From: Mariannaea sp. PMI_226 | Taxonomy: Eukaryota; Ascomycota; Sordariomycetes; Hypocreales; Nectriaceae | Direction: 5' to 3' | NCBI GenBank assembly: GCA_024336345.1 | Contig: JANFOG010000005.1 | Span: forward strand, 2,170,001 to 2,234,000 | Length of the DNA stretch: 64,000 bases | Part shown: positions 35,600-46,662 of the stretch, in pieces | Numbering within the stretch: the stretch's first letter is position 1 | Layout of the letters: every line of letters starts with the position of its first letter | The notes under the pieces: generated by a model | The model's database searches: none | The model's input: only the letters and a program-made list of their open reading frames with translations | Told to the model about the DNA's origin: nothing | Translations under genes and position numbers: made by a program

Positions 35600-36971
35600 G
35601 CTAACTGCTGATGGTTCATTTCAAGGGCGTTTGATGAGTGTGCTTCATCCTTTTTTAGGGAACTTGAGTCGACATTATGCTGAATAAAATAAATATAAAA
35701 AAAGAGAAAGAAAGAAAAAAGACCTAAAAACAATCGAAAAGAAAAACCAAAAAAAAAAGGAGGAGAGAGATATCTTATACATAGCTCATAGGGTCCGAAT
35801 TGACTATGTCCTTCTCTTCAACATTTGATTACAAGACTATAATCTATCGTATAGTGACTGGTGTGACCTTTTAAAACTTGTAAAAACCTGAAGAACCGAT
35901 TTAACTAGGATCCCACGCCCCTGAAGTTGGTAACAACTTCTGCATGATTGAGGTCACTGGTGTGGGTGAACAGGTAGACCTCTTGAACCTGACCAGCAAA
36001 CACATCTTGGTGAATAAAACTCTCCTTGGTATCGGACTGGAGGATATTTGAGCAATCTCAGCCGTACGCAGTATCCTTAGTTTTGTTTCTTGTTAGCTGC
36101 CTTGCCGGTTCTGCAGCGTCCGCCGAGCCTGTGCCCTCCCATCAACGGCTTTCGCTCTTCTTTACGAGTGAAGTAGAGCACAAATCTTTCCAGTTAGTTC
36201 TGGTTGAGGGTGGCTAGTTTTGAGCTTTAAATTATTTATTTATGAATTTCCTCGTAATATGCGAGACAGAAGAAATATTAAATTTGAATATATCCATGGG
36301 TAGCTTATGTACTTGACAGCAGCAGCAGCCAGATCAAGGACCTAAAATAAGGTATATGTGTCTCTTTTACTTTACGTTTTTAGTTGTGGGTAGTTTTAGT
36401 GTATATATTTGCTCACTTGATATATATATATCTCAATCGCCAGTCAGAATAATAATAGTATGTCTATCTTCACTTCTCCGAACTGCTGTTTCCAACATGC
36501 ATGCTAGATATGTAGCGGATTCAGAGAGGTGAATGGACGAGTGTCCGCTAGCCATCTCTTCTAGCCAACTATACTGCTGTAGGTAGTAGGTCGCTAGGTA
36601 CTGTATTGTGTGTACGTAGTCTACTTGCTTGTGCCTTGGGGCGGTGGGGGAAGCCCACTTACCGGATGGAGTACCAACTATAACTATTTACGCGGGATGA
36701 TGCGTCGCGCGCGCGCACGGGTAACAACGACGCACCAACCAAAAGAGAAAAATCGCGTCGCGTCTACCAACCACTTTAAACTTGGATTGGGTGCCACACC
36801 AACAACTTCCATTCCTCCTCCCTCAGCTTCGTAACTACTTCCAATTCACATTCACAGTTCATTTTACGTTTTTGTGTCCAGCATTTCACAGTGCCACAGT
36901 TTTTGTTACTTACTTTTCCATCAATGCTTCCTCTCTTTTAAGTTTTTTTTTTTTATAATATTTCTCCCTTC
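35600..36971. other. INO1-MRC1 intergenic region
   Basis: The left end is the INO1 3' UTR, with a candidate polyadenylation region at about 35683-35700 (AATAAAATAAAT). The right end is the MRC1 promoter. A GTAGGTAGTAGGTCGCTAGGT-like cluster lies near 36580-36600. An open frame at 36026-36217 resembles a signal peptide but has no ATG. No gene is supported. Confidence 0.6.
36700..36770 (+). promoter_or_regulatory. MRC1: CpG-rich promoter element of MRC1 with TCGCGT repeats
   Basis: About 210-270 bases upstream of the MRC1 start lie GCGTCGCGCGCGCGCACGG and then TCGCGTCGCGTC (36753-36764). On the minus strand the latter reads as two ACGCGA units, resembling the MluI cell-cycle box ACGCGT bound by MBF in yeasts. 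Mrc1 orthologues are S-phase genes in yeasts, so the match is plausible. Binding here is inference. Confidence 0.35.
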
Positions 36972-39900
36972 ATGACGAAGGAACAACACGCAATGTCTTC
37001 ACCACCCTCCCCTTCAGTCGGCATGGGTGCTTCGCCAGAGCCACTTACTCCACGATCCAAAATCAAGGCACTGCTTGCTACCGTCGAGAGCAGCGATGAA
37101 GATACATCTCCCTCAAAGAAGCCGATAAAGAAAACGGCTTTCCCCCCTACAATCTCAACCACAAGCCACATTGACTTGCCTCAATTACCTTCGGATGAAG
37201 ATGACGAGTCCGAGGAGGAGATCAGACCGAGAGGCCGACTTGCATCCAGGATGCAGGGCATCACACATCCCTCAGTGCAGCCCGAATCTACCACCACTGC
37301 AACCACCGATACTGCCCGAGATCGCGTAAAGAAAATGTTTGAGCTTCAGGAGCAACAGCAGGAGCGTGACGCGAGCATGCCAGACGCCGAAGACGAAGAT
37401 GATGGCCTTCCAGTGGCGCCCCGACGACTAAAGCGGAGAGTTGCTCGACCAGCTACAAGGTCACCCAGCCCTGGTCTTTTTGTATCATCGCCAGCTCGTC
37501 CCTCACCATCAAAGTCGATTCAAAATGCTTCCGACTCTGAAGACGCTCTACCAACTATCCAATCAGACCGCTTCAAGGCTCTTGTCGAACGGAAGCGGAA
37601 AGAACGCCTAGCCCGCGAAGCAGAAGAAGAATCACGCAAGGCTGAGAAGCGCGCTCAGCAGGAGAGGATAGCCTCGGAGCTTGAGCAAATGGCTTCAGAC
37701 GATTCTGGAATCACAGACGATGAGGGAGGCCGAAAGCTGACACAGACTCAACGACCAGCAGCTCGCAAAGCGAGCAAAAGAGCTGTTGAAGAAATGAACC
37801 GAGAGACTCAGAGGATGTCAAGAAATATGCAGCTTGCCCATCAAGCCAAGACTCGAAAGAAGATTTCCAAAAACATACTATTCGAACGCTTCAACTTCCG
37901 TCCCGCTGGCGAGCCCGAGCCCAAGATCATGAGCTCGAGTCAGGCTACAACTCCTCATTCCGATGTCGAGATGGATGCGCAAACACCTCCCAGCTCCCCC
38001 CCACTCGCCAAGCAAGCTGAACAGTCTGGGCCCCAAGCAATTGAGTCATTACCAGAGGAGGCAAACCCTGCAGATCCTGAGGGACCTGCTCCATCTACTA
38101 CAACTCCACACATCGATAAAGGCAAAGGCAAAGCTGTCGAAACCGTAGAGGGACAGCGCAAATCAGTGGCCGACACCAAGCGCCAAGTTCGCATTAGGCT
38201 TCCACGAGTTGCAGCTAACGCAGCCATGCTTGACTCGGATGACGAGCTAGAAATTAAAATGACCAAAACAGACAAAATCAAAGCCGTCTTTGATAGTGCC
38301 CCGTCGAAGAAATCACAGGAGTCTCACTCCCTAAAGGCTCTGCGCGCCCTTGCACAGGTACGATCGCCTGGCAAAGAATCGAGAAGACGAGACGACAACC
38401 CAGGAATGACAGCTGGAGAACTGCAAATTCTTCTTCATCAAAAAGCTCGGCAGCAGGCAAAGGTCGAGCGAGATCGCCGACTTAACATGCTTAAGGCCCA
38501 AGGAATAGTTATCCAGACTGCAGAGGATCGTGAGCGCCAAATGCAAGAGGTGGACGACATTGTTGCCAAGGCAAGGGAGGATGCTCAAAAGATCAGGCAG
38601 CAGGAGCGAGAAGAGCTCAAGAAAGAAATGAAGGAGAACGGAGAGGCTGACCCGCTGGCCTGGGATGATAGTGAGGATGAAGAGTATCAAGCTTCCGCGG
38701 ATGAGGCCGACGCAGAGGCAGCCGAAGTTGACCTTTCTGGGTCAGAAGAGGAGGATGAAGAAGATCAGGACGAGAATGGTGAAGCAGGCGACAATCCAAT
38801 GTTTGAAGCTGAGGCTGAAGACGCCGAGTCCGAAGCTTCTGCTGAGGAGGAAGACGACTCTGAGGATAAAACGCCAGTGGCTAGTCAGGATATGGACGAA
38901 GACGCCGATGAGCTGCCCGTCCTCAACAAGCGACGACCACGGAAGAACGCCGCTGTCATCTCCGATGATGAAGATGATGTTGAGATGACGCCAAAGCCCA
39001 AGACAAGCACCTTCAAATCACCTACTGTTCCCAGTTCTCAGTCACCTGCAGTACCGACCTCAGTTCTACGATCAGCCAAGAAAACCTTTATTCCCGGGCT
39101 GCCTGTTCAAGGGCCAGCTGGCCTTGGACTCACCCAGATTTTCGCCGGAACAATGGATGACAGCCAAATGGACGCTGCAAACGGACCAACTCAGTCTATG
39201 ATGCCTGACTTTGACAACTTCCCCGATTCCAACTTTTCTGCGACCATGGATGAGCCTGAGGATATGATCGTGGATAGCCAAACTGAGGAGACTCGGACAG
39301 TCACCCAAGCAGTAAAACTCAACTTCTCCCAATCCCAGATGCGCGGCTTGGATAGCCTACTCCGAGAACAGTCCAGCACACAGTTCTCCGAAATGATCGA
39401 ATTATCGCAGGATGGTGGTTTCCAGGAGCATACCCCTCTGAAAGACAGATTCGTGGAGCCCCCCATCTCCACCGTAGAGACTGTCTTGGTTGACCAAGAG
39501 CAAGCTGGACAGGGCTCGCCCCTCGTTCGCCGAGGTCGACTCCGTCGTAAGATGGACACTACAGTGCGGGTGGAGGAGACTCCCAAGCCAAGCGCAGTTG
39601 AGAAACCCAGTACAGCTTTCAATCTCCTTCAGGAGGGTGCCAAGGAGGAGAAGAAACGACAGCGCCAGGAGGAATTCATCAAGAAGACGAGCAAGGCCAA
39701 GGAGATGATTGAAGAACAGGCCGAAGAGTCTGAGGACGAATACGCTGGACTGGGAGGTGCTGATGGCGAGGACAGTGATAACGAGTCCATAGCATCCGTA
39801 AAAGAGATGATTGACGATGCGGCTGGCAATGATGCTGACGAGGCCAAGTTGGCAGCATTCTATGCGTAAGTTTGACCCAGCCCTGTCTAACGCTGTGCAG

Positions 39901-40928
39901 AAACTAACGGAACACTTTACAGCGATCGGGAGCGTGCAGAAGATGAGAAGCAGGTTGAGAAGTTGTTTAAAGACATCACAACTGGTATGCTTCGTCGAAA
40001 GCGCGGGGCTGATTATGACCTCTCGGATGAGGACGATGACGGCGAAGCTCGCAGACGAATGAAGCGTCGTCAGTTCGCCAAAATGCAAAAGGCTCTCTTT
40101 GCCGATGAAAGGGTCAAGAAGATTGCGGAAAACCCCGGTAACCAAGCGTTCTTGAGAACCATTGAAGACCGTGGCAGTGATGATGAGATGGACTTCCTAG
40201 ACATTGTCGAGCGGCCAAGAGAGGCTTCCCTGGACTCCGAGTCCCAGGAGGAGAGGGCAGGGGGCCAACAAACCATCCCTGATAGCCAGTCATCATCAAA
40301 GGTGCTGGGTTCGGCGGGTGACAATAGGCCGGCAGCGCGCCTGCGCAGAACTGCCGATGGCAGGAAGCCATCCAACATTGGCGAAGTTCGTGAGACCCTC
40401 TCCGACTTACTGGAGGAGCCTCATAGTTCCGTTGTTCCTGCTACTGAGGCTGGATCTGACAACGAAGACGAAGAACATCAATCACCAACTCGCAACAACA
40501 AAGAGAACCATGAACCCAACCCTCGTCGCGGAGGAGTTGCTGTCGTTGATCGTATTAGCTTGAAGCGAATGAGCTCTTCTGTCTCGAGCACATCTACTCG
40601 ACTCGCTTTCGCAACTGCACAATCTACCTCCGTCAAGGTTCCTGCTCTTCTACGCCGCGCCACAACCAACTCTCTCATGTCAGGGTCATCAGCATCGACA
40701 AGCAGCACTGGAGTTTCAACGCCTTCCAATGGAAATGGGTTTGGTGATAGTGCCAAGATCAAGAAGACGGCAAGCAAGAAGAGTGGCATCAACGCATTCG
40801 CACGTGACAGCGAGAGAAGAGCTCGTCTGGAACAAAACGAGAAAAGGAGGGAGGAGAAGAAGGTTAGGGGAGCGGAAAGAAGGGTTGGAGTTGTTGGTGG
40901 ACTCCTTGGCAAGGGAACATTCGAGTAA
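36972..40928 (+). CDS. MRC1: DNA replication checkpoint mediator Mrc1/claspin, two exons
   Basis: A 1299-residue orthologue of Mrc1/claspin, the fork-associated adaptor that passes the stalled-fork signal from the ATR-like kinase to the effector kinase and couples polymerase to helicase in the nucleus. Exons are 36972-39865 and 39923-40928, joined across a 57-nt intron (donor GTAAGT). The sequence is highly charged. The N-terminal part is Ser/Pro-rich with acidic patches (SSDEDTSPSKK, DEDDESEEEIRPRGR). The middle is Lys/Arg/Glu coiled-coil-like, followed by very acidic runs. Candidate SQ/TQ kinase sites cluster at QSQSPAVPT, DDSQMD, DSQTEETRTVTQ and NFSQSQM. The Mrc1-like domain is recognised from EEQAEESEDEYAGLGG through REREEDEKQ-like sequence across the intron to FAKMQKALFADERVKKIA. 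The C-terminus ends with a basic helix. A five-codon upstream ATG frame lies at 36924-36941 and could be in the leader. Confidence 0.93.
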
Positions 40929-41349
40929 TGGTTTAAGCGGGCTGCATATTTGGATGGCGTTCGGGAGATATATACACACGCCCTTGGGATGGATATCGGG
41001 ATTAGGGCAGGGCAGGCATTGGCATGGCGTTTCAAGGTTTGGATAATGAACCACAATGAGGGAAAGTCGACATTCATCTAGACTAGTTCGTATGAAGAAT
41101 CAATTATCACGTATGCATATTCAACTACTTATCTGCCTACATATTCACGCCTTATGGTTGTTGTCTACATACTATTTGCTGATATTTAGGACGTTTCTGT
41201 GATGCGTCTTTTTAGTATGAACTTGCTTGTCACGAATGTTGACAAGCCAAGCCTCAGCTATCTTGCTCCCAGTAATGAGCAAAAAAAGGTGAGGCGATCA
41301 CCAACGCGTTTCATTGAGTAGTCATTGGAGCGCACAGGGGCAAAAAGAA
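40929..41349. other. Spacer between MRC1 and the tRNA array
   Basis: This holds the MRC1 3' UTR and, on its right edge, the poly-A tract that on the minus strand is the poly-T terminator of the first tRNA gene. An overlapping minus-strand open frame that covers the MRC1 end is a shadow. Confidence 0.6.
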
Positions 41350-41423
41350 TGATTCCGCCCGGGCTCGAACCGGGGACCTTCTCGGTGTTAACGAGATGCC
41401 ATGACCAGCTAGACCACGGAACC
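41350..41423 (-). tRNA. tRNA-Val(AAC), copy 1
   Basis: The minus strand gives a 74-nt cloverleaf. The acceptor stem pairs GGTTCCG with CGGAATC plus discriminator A, the anticodon stem TCTCG/CGAGA encloses loop TTAACAC with anticodon AAC, and the T arm carries GGTTCGAGCCC (B box). There is no intron. A poly-T terminator (CTTTTTG) follows. This copy has C instead of T at one D-loop position (genomic 41403) compared with the other three. Confidence 0.95.
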
Positions 41424-41649
41424 AATGGTCGTTTGTGTTGTTGATGGAGGGGGACGGACCGTATGCGGCTCATGAGCTCCGCTGCCCAAGCGGAAGGCGA
41501 AGAGAGAAAAAAAGAAAAGAAGTGGAGCCGCAAAGCATAAATATAGGTTAGTCAACCAAGTCCGCACTAACATATGAGGCTCAAATGTGGGCATGCGGGC
41601 ACTATACCGCATATCTCCATGCGGTTTTCAGGTCCTAGGAGCAAAAAGT

Positions 41650-41723
41650 TGATTCCGCCCGGGCTCGAACCGGGGACCTTCTCGGTGTTAACGAGATGCC
41701 ATAACCAGCTAGACCACGGAACC
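41650..41723 (-). tRNA. tRNA-Val(AAC), copy 2
   Basis: The 74-nt sequence is identical to copies 3 and 4, with anticodon AAC and the same B box. It starts 300 bases from copy 1. It is followed on the minus strand by a TTTTT terminator. Flanking sequence beyond the gene is only loosely similar to the other copies. Confidence 0.95.
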
Positions 41724-42001
41724 GATGCTGCTTGAGCTGCTGATGGATTTGCAGGGGGCCGTATGCAGTTCAAGAGCTGGTTGTCAGAAACAGGCGAAGA
41801 AGAAAAGAGAGAAAAAAAGAGAAAACAAAGTGATGAGACCGTGGTCGGTCTCCACCCACGGCAGGACGCCTCCGATTTCATAGAGCGAGCTCGTTCAAGG
41901 CTCCTCTTCCATACGTAGTACACGTAGTTGAAGGGCTGATCGTGTGAAGCAAGATAGAGGTGGCCCACGAAACTTTCACGCCGCGCCTAGGAGCAAAAAA
42001 T

Positions 42002-42075
42002 TGATTCCGCCCGGGCTCGAACCGGGGACCTTCTCGGTGTTAACGAGATGCCATAACCAGCTAGACCACGGAACC
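42002..42075 (-). tRNA. tRNA-Val(AAC), copy 3
   Basis: The 74-nt gene is identical to copies 2 and 4. It starts 352 bases from copy 2. A poly-T terminator of six T follows. The upstream flank carries the recurring GCTTGTG...CTGATGGA and GCCGTATGC words also seen near copies 1 and 2. Confidence 0.95.
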
Positions 42076-42366
42076 GGTGTTGCTTGTGTTTGCTGATGGA
42101 GACGGACGAAGCCGTATGCGCCTCATGTTCCTGTTGGTGGTGATGGGTCAGGAAAAGAGAGAAAAAAGAAATGAAAGTAGGACAGCATGAGATAATGGGG
42201 ATCCAGCTTTCGGAACCCAGCCGGCTCTCAACTAGTACTTCGCTCTCTCCTCCCACTTTGGAATACAGCTTGAGACGTATTGTGTGCGTATTGAGCTGTG
42301 AGTAAGTAGACTGCAGACGGCAGTTCATCTCTGTGATGATTTCCCCGACCTGGAAAGCAAAAAAAG

Positions 42367-42440
42367 TGATTCCGCCCGGGCTCGAACCGGGGACCTTCTC
42401 GGTGTTAACGAGATGCCATAACCAGCTAGACCACGGAACC
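42367..42440 (-). tRNA. tRNA-Val(AAC), copy 4
   Basis: The 74-nt gene is identical to copies 2 and 3. It is the last member of the array and starts 365 bases from copy 3. The terminator on the minus strand is a run of T. All features needed for a functional tRNA are present. Confidence 0.95.
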
Positions 42441-43165
42441 AGTGATTGCTTGTGGGTGCAGCGATGCTAACTCGCACTCTGTGCGTGTCGCGGAGTCGTG
42501 ATGGTATTTTTGAGGGATTTTGTTAGGCTTCTTTCCTGATGTGGGTGTAGGTCGTCGAGAGTGGAGACAAACGACGGGCCGCTAATAAGGTGGATTTTTT
42601 TTGATTTTTTTTTTGGGGTGGTGGTTGTTCCTGATTTGCTCGAGGTACCCGGCGTCAGCACTCAGGTACCTAAAGATAGTGCCCCAATTTAACTTACCCT
42701 ATACATGGATGCACTTCGACTTCTATGCTTTTACTTATCGCGAGTAGAGCTGGAATTTTGGAGGTGAGGGTTGTTCATCTGCCTATTTACTTGTTTTTAT
42801 ATTCTATGTATGCATATATAGCCTATTTAAGTGAATACCAAAGTCTGGATGTTTTAGTCAGTGTTCTAGTTCAACCCAACTCTGTGCATGTTTTAACATA
42901 CGCTTCAACCAGTATAGTCTCAACTCAAAGCCAAATATCATGGAGTGCCGCATTATACCAAGCAAAACATGTCAAGATGCGAAATCAACTCGAGGACCAA
43001 ACAACACAAAAGCCTATAGCAACGCCAAATGTACGGTATCATATCACAGAGTAACCGCCATGCTTCCCCATCCAGTCGACACTAAACTTCATCTTTGGAT
43101 TAACCGATTATGTACAATTCTATTCGTGTATATAACTAAGGCAGCTCTAGGTTATTATCGCTCGT
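42441..43165. other. Spacer between the tRNA array and MCP2
   Basis: The left end provides the upstream flank of tRNA copy 4. T-rich tracts occur at about 42594-42615. The right end holds the 3' UTR of MCP2. Open frames at 42725-43200 are short and not protein-like. Confidence 0.6.
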
Positions 43166-45103
43166 TTACAGAGGAGCACCAGAAAACCCAACGCTTTTGA
43201 AGCCCAACGCCCTCTTCACGCCCAGCCACAACTCAAACGCCTCTAGCTTGATCTCGACACGTAGGAAGCCGAGCCAAGCAGTGAACACACGCACAGCATT
43301 CGGCGGCCATAGCAATGACCCGCTTTCACCGATCTTCTCCAACTGCTCGTGGAAAACAGTACGGGTGCAGTACCGCGCTAGAATCATAAAGCTGCGGATC
43401 GGGCCCTGTGAAGTCTGGAGGTTCTCGTCCAGACTGCGTGTCAAGTCGTTTGTCTTGAGAATCAGGAGGATGATGCGTGGCACACGGCCAAGGAGGCCCA
43501 CGAGGTCGACGATGAGGCCGTCCTGAAGGGCACCAGACATATTCTTCTCCTCGTCAGTGGAGCGAGTTTGCAGGATCGACCCCTGCTGGCTGACGACGCT
43601 GTAATCTCGACCAGTGATGGCAGAAGCAAATAGGGGAAAATCCTCGTCAGTAATACCAGCAACCTCGTGTGCGTACTTTTTCATGCGGTCCATGTCGCCG
43701 TCGATGACTGCCAGCCACATCTTTGCATACGATCTTCGAAGGGGAACATCAATATCTCGATAGAGCCCGTGGTCATATAAAATTACGTCAAAGTTTGGAC
43801 CTCGACCTAAGCTGCGACGGGATTTGTTCTTGCGAATGGCGATATTTCCGCCATGGGGATCGCAATGTAGAGGAGCGCCGTTTCCGAAAATCATCTCGTT
43901 GAAGATTCGAGCCAGGCTCGCAGACACCTCATCACGATCAATCCCGTTGCTGTCAAGATACTGGAGATCATCCAGGCGGTGTCCAGACTCACACGCCATC
44001 ACAAGGATCCGCTTCTTGGCCCAGATGACCTCAGGAATGACCAAGGGTAGCTCCGGGATCTTGGCAAAGTGTGCCGCCATGCGACGTGCGTTTTGCGCTT
44101 CTTCTTGAAAATCCAACTCCTTTGGCAGAGAAACGTCCATTTCAGACGAGAGCCACTCGAGGTCATATTCTGGGAAGAAGCGCTTCAGTGCGGAAAACGT
44201 ATATCTGGTCAAGGCGAGATCCAGCGGGGCCCAAGCCTGCAATTCTGGATGCTGGACCTTGACGGCGACTTTTCGACCAGACTCCTTGATGGTAGCCAAG
44301 TGCACCTGAGCAAGCGAAGCAGCGCCGATAGGCTCACTGGAAAACTCGGAGAAGTATTCCCACATATCCTCTCCCGTATCCCGACGATACATGTTCTCGA
44401 CGGACTCGAAAGGGGACACAGGGCATTTGTCTTGCAGCGGAATGAAAGTAGTGGTCCATTCGGGAGGGAGGAGGTAGTTCATGGCGCTCTATAGGGCCCA
44501 TGTTAGCCAATAAATCCAAGCATTCTCATGAAGGCTTAAAAAAAAAAAAAGGTCGCACCAGATGTTGCCCAAGCTTGATAAATATGCCACCATTTTTCTC
44601 TAGAACTACTAGAGTTCTCTCAGCGCATCGCTTGTGACACGCGTTCAACACTTTTTCCTGCTCGGCTGGATCTTCAATGGTCGCTCTCGCATTCAATGTC
44701 GTCCGGTAACTGTGTCATTCACTGTTAGCCTCCAACGGTTTTGCGCCAAGAAGAATTGTTTCTTTATTATTGTTGCGCCATACTCATTGATACAAATGGC
44801 CAGGGCCGCAGCAACTCTGCCCGTTCTTTCCGCAGCCTCGTATCCATTCTTGATCTCGTCTGTAAAAGCCAAAGTGCCAGCTCCTACAGCCGCGGCAGCT
44901 GTGCCCGTCGAGGCATATAATACGATTCGACCAGGATTCGACCTGGAGCCATTGCCGCCTCGCGAGCCCTTCCCCGACGCCAAACCCCTCGTGCCGACTC
45001 GCCGGAAGGGGTTACCGCGAAGCAATTGGCCCCGACAGGCTGAGCAGGTCCATTGTCGAGCGCCAATTCGGGTCGCAAAGGCAGAGACTGAAAAGGTGTT
45101 CAT
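43166..45103 (-). CDS. MCP2: Mitochondrial ABC1/ADCK-family atypical kinase-like protein
   Basis: A 597-residue ABC1/UbiB-family protein most like yeast Mcp2, which resides in the mitochondrial inner membrane and affects lipid homeostasis. Exons are 45103-44784, 44709-44559 and 44488-43166, with introns of 74 and 70 nt; both junctions restore the typical sequence CINDYRTTLN and GQHLSAMNYLLPPEW. The N-terminus is rich in Arg, Ser and Ala and poor in acid, as for a mitochondrial presequence, and a hydrophobic segment follows (STGTAAAAVGAGTLAF). ABC1 hallmarks are the KxGQ motif at 152-155, the Ala-rich loop PIGAASLAQVH at 210-220, the VAVK lysine K234, D367 and N372 in CDPHGGN, and DHG at 396-398 in place of DFG. 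All key residues are present. The gene is divergent from the small acidic protein gene, about 650 bases away, so they may share a promoter region. Confidence 0.93.
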
Positions 45104-45750
45104 CAGGCCGCCGAAGCACTCAGCAGCAGGTAACAGAGATGGGAGGAACGCGATCCTTCATTCTAGGATGACCGAAATGGCAAGCAAAAAAGGAGCGACG
45201 ATACAGTACAAGAAAAAGGGACTCAGGTCATGTCGTCAACGTCAACGTCGCCAGATTTTCCTTCGGTGTGCCGACTCACCGACAGCCTCCGTCTGTCCAG
45301 GTCGCCAACTCGGCTGGGGTCGGAGCGAACTGCATCCAGCCCCACCACCCATTTGAACAGTTCAAGTGGGCTGTAAAGAATTATTACTCCGTGCTCCGTT
45401 CCTTCGGGACTGTACAGATTAGGTTGGTGGGTGGTTTGGACGTTGACGTCCGAAGAGTACAGTACGTACCTTTCATTCCACCCAGCCCACCTTCCCCCAC
45501 GCCCATTTAAGAGGTAAATAGGTAAATGGACTGTACTCGATCCGAACACGTGACGACGCGCCCGTGACAGCACCGCGTCAAGTAGGCGTCTCCTTACAAG
45601 TTGCCCACGCACTCCCACCTCGATCCATCCTCTCACAATCACACAACACGAAATCACTTTTGCATCACAAGACGCCTGTTTTCAAGGCCTTCAATTTACT
45701 CAACACATTGCAAGTTCATGCAGCAAGAAAGAAAACACACAACCGAAGCA
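45104..45750. other. Divergent promoter region, MCP2 / small acidic protein
   Basis: The interval lies between two divergently transcribed starts. It contains ATTACTCCGTGCTCCG near 45384, CCCACGCCC-type sequence and CACGTGACG near 45547 (an E-box-like CACGTG). The shared control of both genes is inference. No gene is seen. Confidence 0.55.
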
Positions 45751-46476
45751 ATGCTGTCAGTTGCTCCCGCTCCAATCTTCTCCGGCTCCTGGGACCATCG
45801 CCCTTCTGTCTCTTCACCCCTCTCCTCTTCACCAGTCCGCGCCTCATCACCACTTTCGCCCGTAGAGAAGAACTCCTTTCCTCAAAGACAAGTCCAGTCA
45901 TCACCCATTAAGCCTCCCAAGTTCAAGTATGCCTCTCGCCCGACGCGCCCGAACCATGTTGCTTTCAGAAAGCGCGAAGACGCTCAGGAAGGTAGGCGGA
46001 GACTCTTCCTGCAGAATGTACGACAGAAGAGTGATGACAAAGTTTGGCAAAGAAGAGATATTGAAGGCCAGGTAATTATCATCCACCATACTACACAGCA
46101 ATAACATAACCCACTAATATACATTCAACAGTTTCTCAAGACATCCTGGATAGACAATCAGGGTCAATTGTCCTATGATGCGCCCGAGCTCTCAGAGGCA
46201 GACATTGAGGATGCATCAATTTTCGAAGACGTCCACAATTTGTCCCAGATCACCGAAGAAGACGATATTGCGATGGATCCTATGACAGAAGAAGAAGAAC
46301 TAGACGCAATGATTGCGTCCTATGAAGAACAACGGGCCGCCGCCGTGCAACAGCGACCACCCTCCCCGACTCTCTCAGACGACGAGTGGGACAATATATT
46401 CGATGAACTTGCGTGGACAGAGTCATCAAAACACGGCTGTCAGCAAACTGCATCAGATGAAATGGATCTGTCATGA
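45751..46476 (+). CDS. Unrecognised small acidic fungal protein, two exons
   Basis: A 221-residue protein that I do not recognise by function. Exons are 45751-46071 and 46132-46476, with a 60-nt intron (donor GTAATT, acceptor CAACAG). The start at MLSVAPAPIFSGSW is chosen over an ATG at 45718 because the SGSWDHRPS region looks like the conserved N-terminus and the extension is not protein-like. The first 60 residues are Ser/Pro-rich with repeated SSP motifs. A basic middle (KFKYASRPTRPN, KREDAQEGRRRLFLQNVRQ) is followed by a strongly acidic C-terminal half (EADIEDASIFED, TEEEELDAMIASYEEQ) ending with SDDEWDNIFDELAW. No signal peptide or membrane segment is seen. The bipolar charge suggests a nuclear protein that contacts other proteins, by inference. 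It is divergent from MCP2 and convergent with PEX19, whose stop lies 186 bases downstream. Confidence 0.82.
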
Positions 46477-46662
46477 TAAAAATGGAATTTTTGGAACTGA
46501 ATGGGTGACATAACACACCACCCCTGCACTTTTGGCGTTAAGGACTATGGAGTCTAAGGGTTAACTAATTGGCGTTGGGATGAAAGGAATCATGTCATTG
46601 ACAGTGTACAATAACCACCACAAGGGTATTTAAAGACGTGGACAAGAGACCCAGACTCGTAT

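Noticed and set aside
36026..36217. A signal-peptide-like frame (AVSLVLFLVSCLAGSAASA) between INO1 and MRC1
   Set aside because: It has no ATG, begins on a TTG codon, and lies in the INO1 3' flank; similarity to a signal peptide is probably chance.
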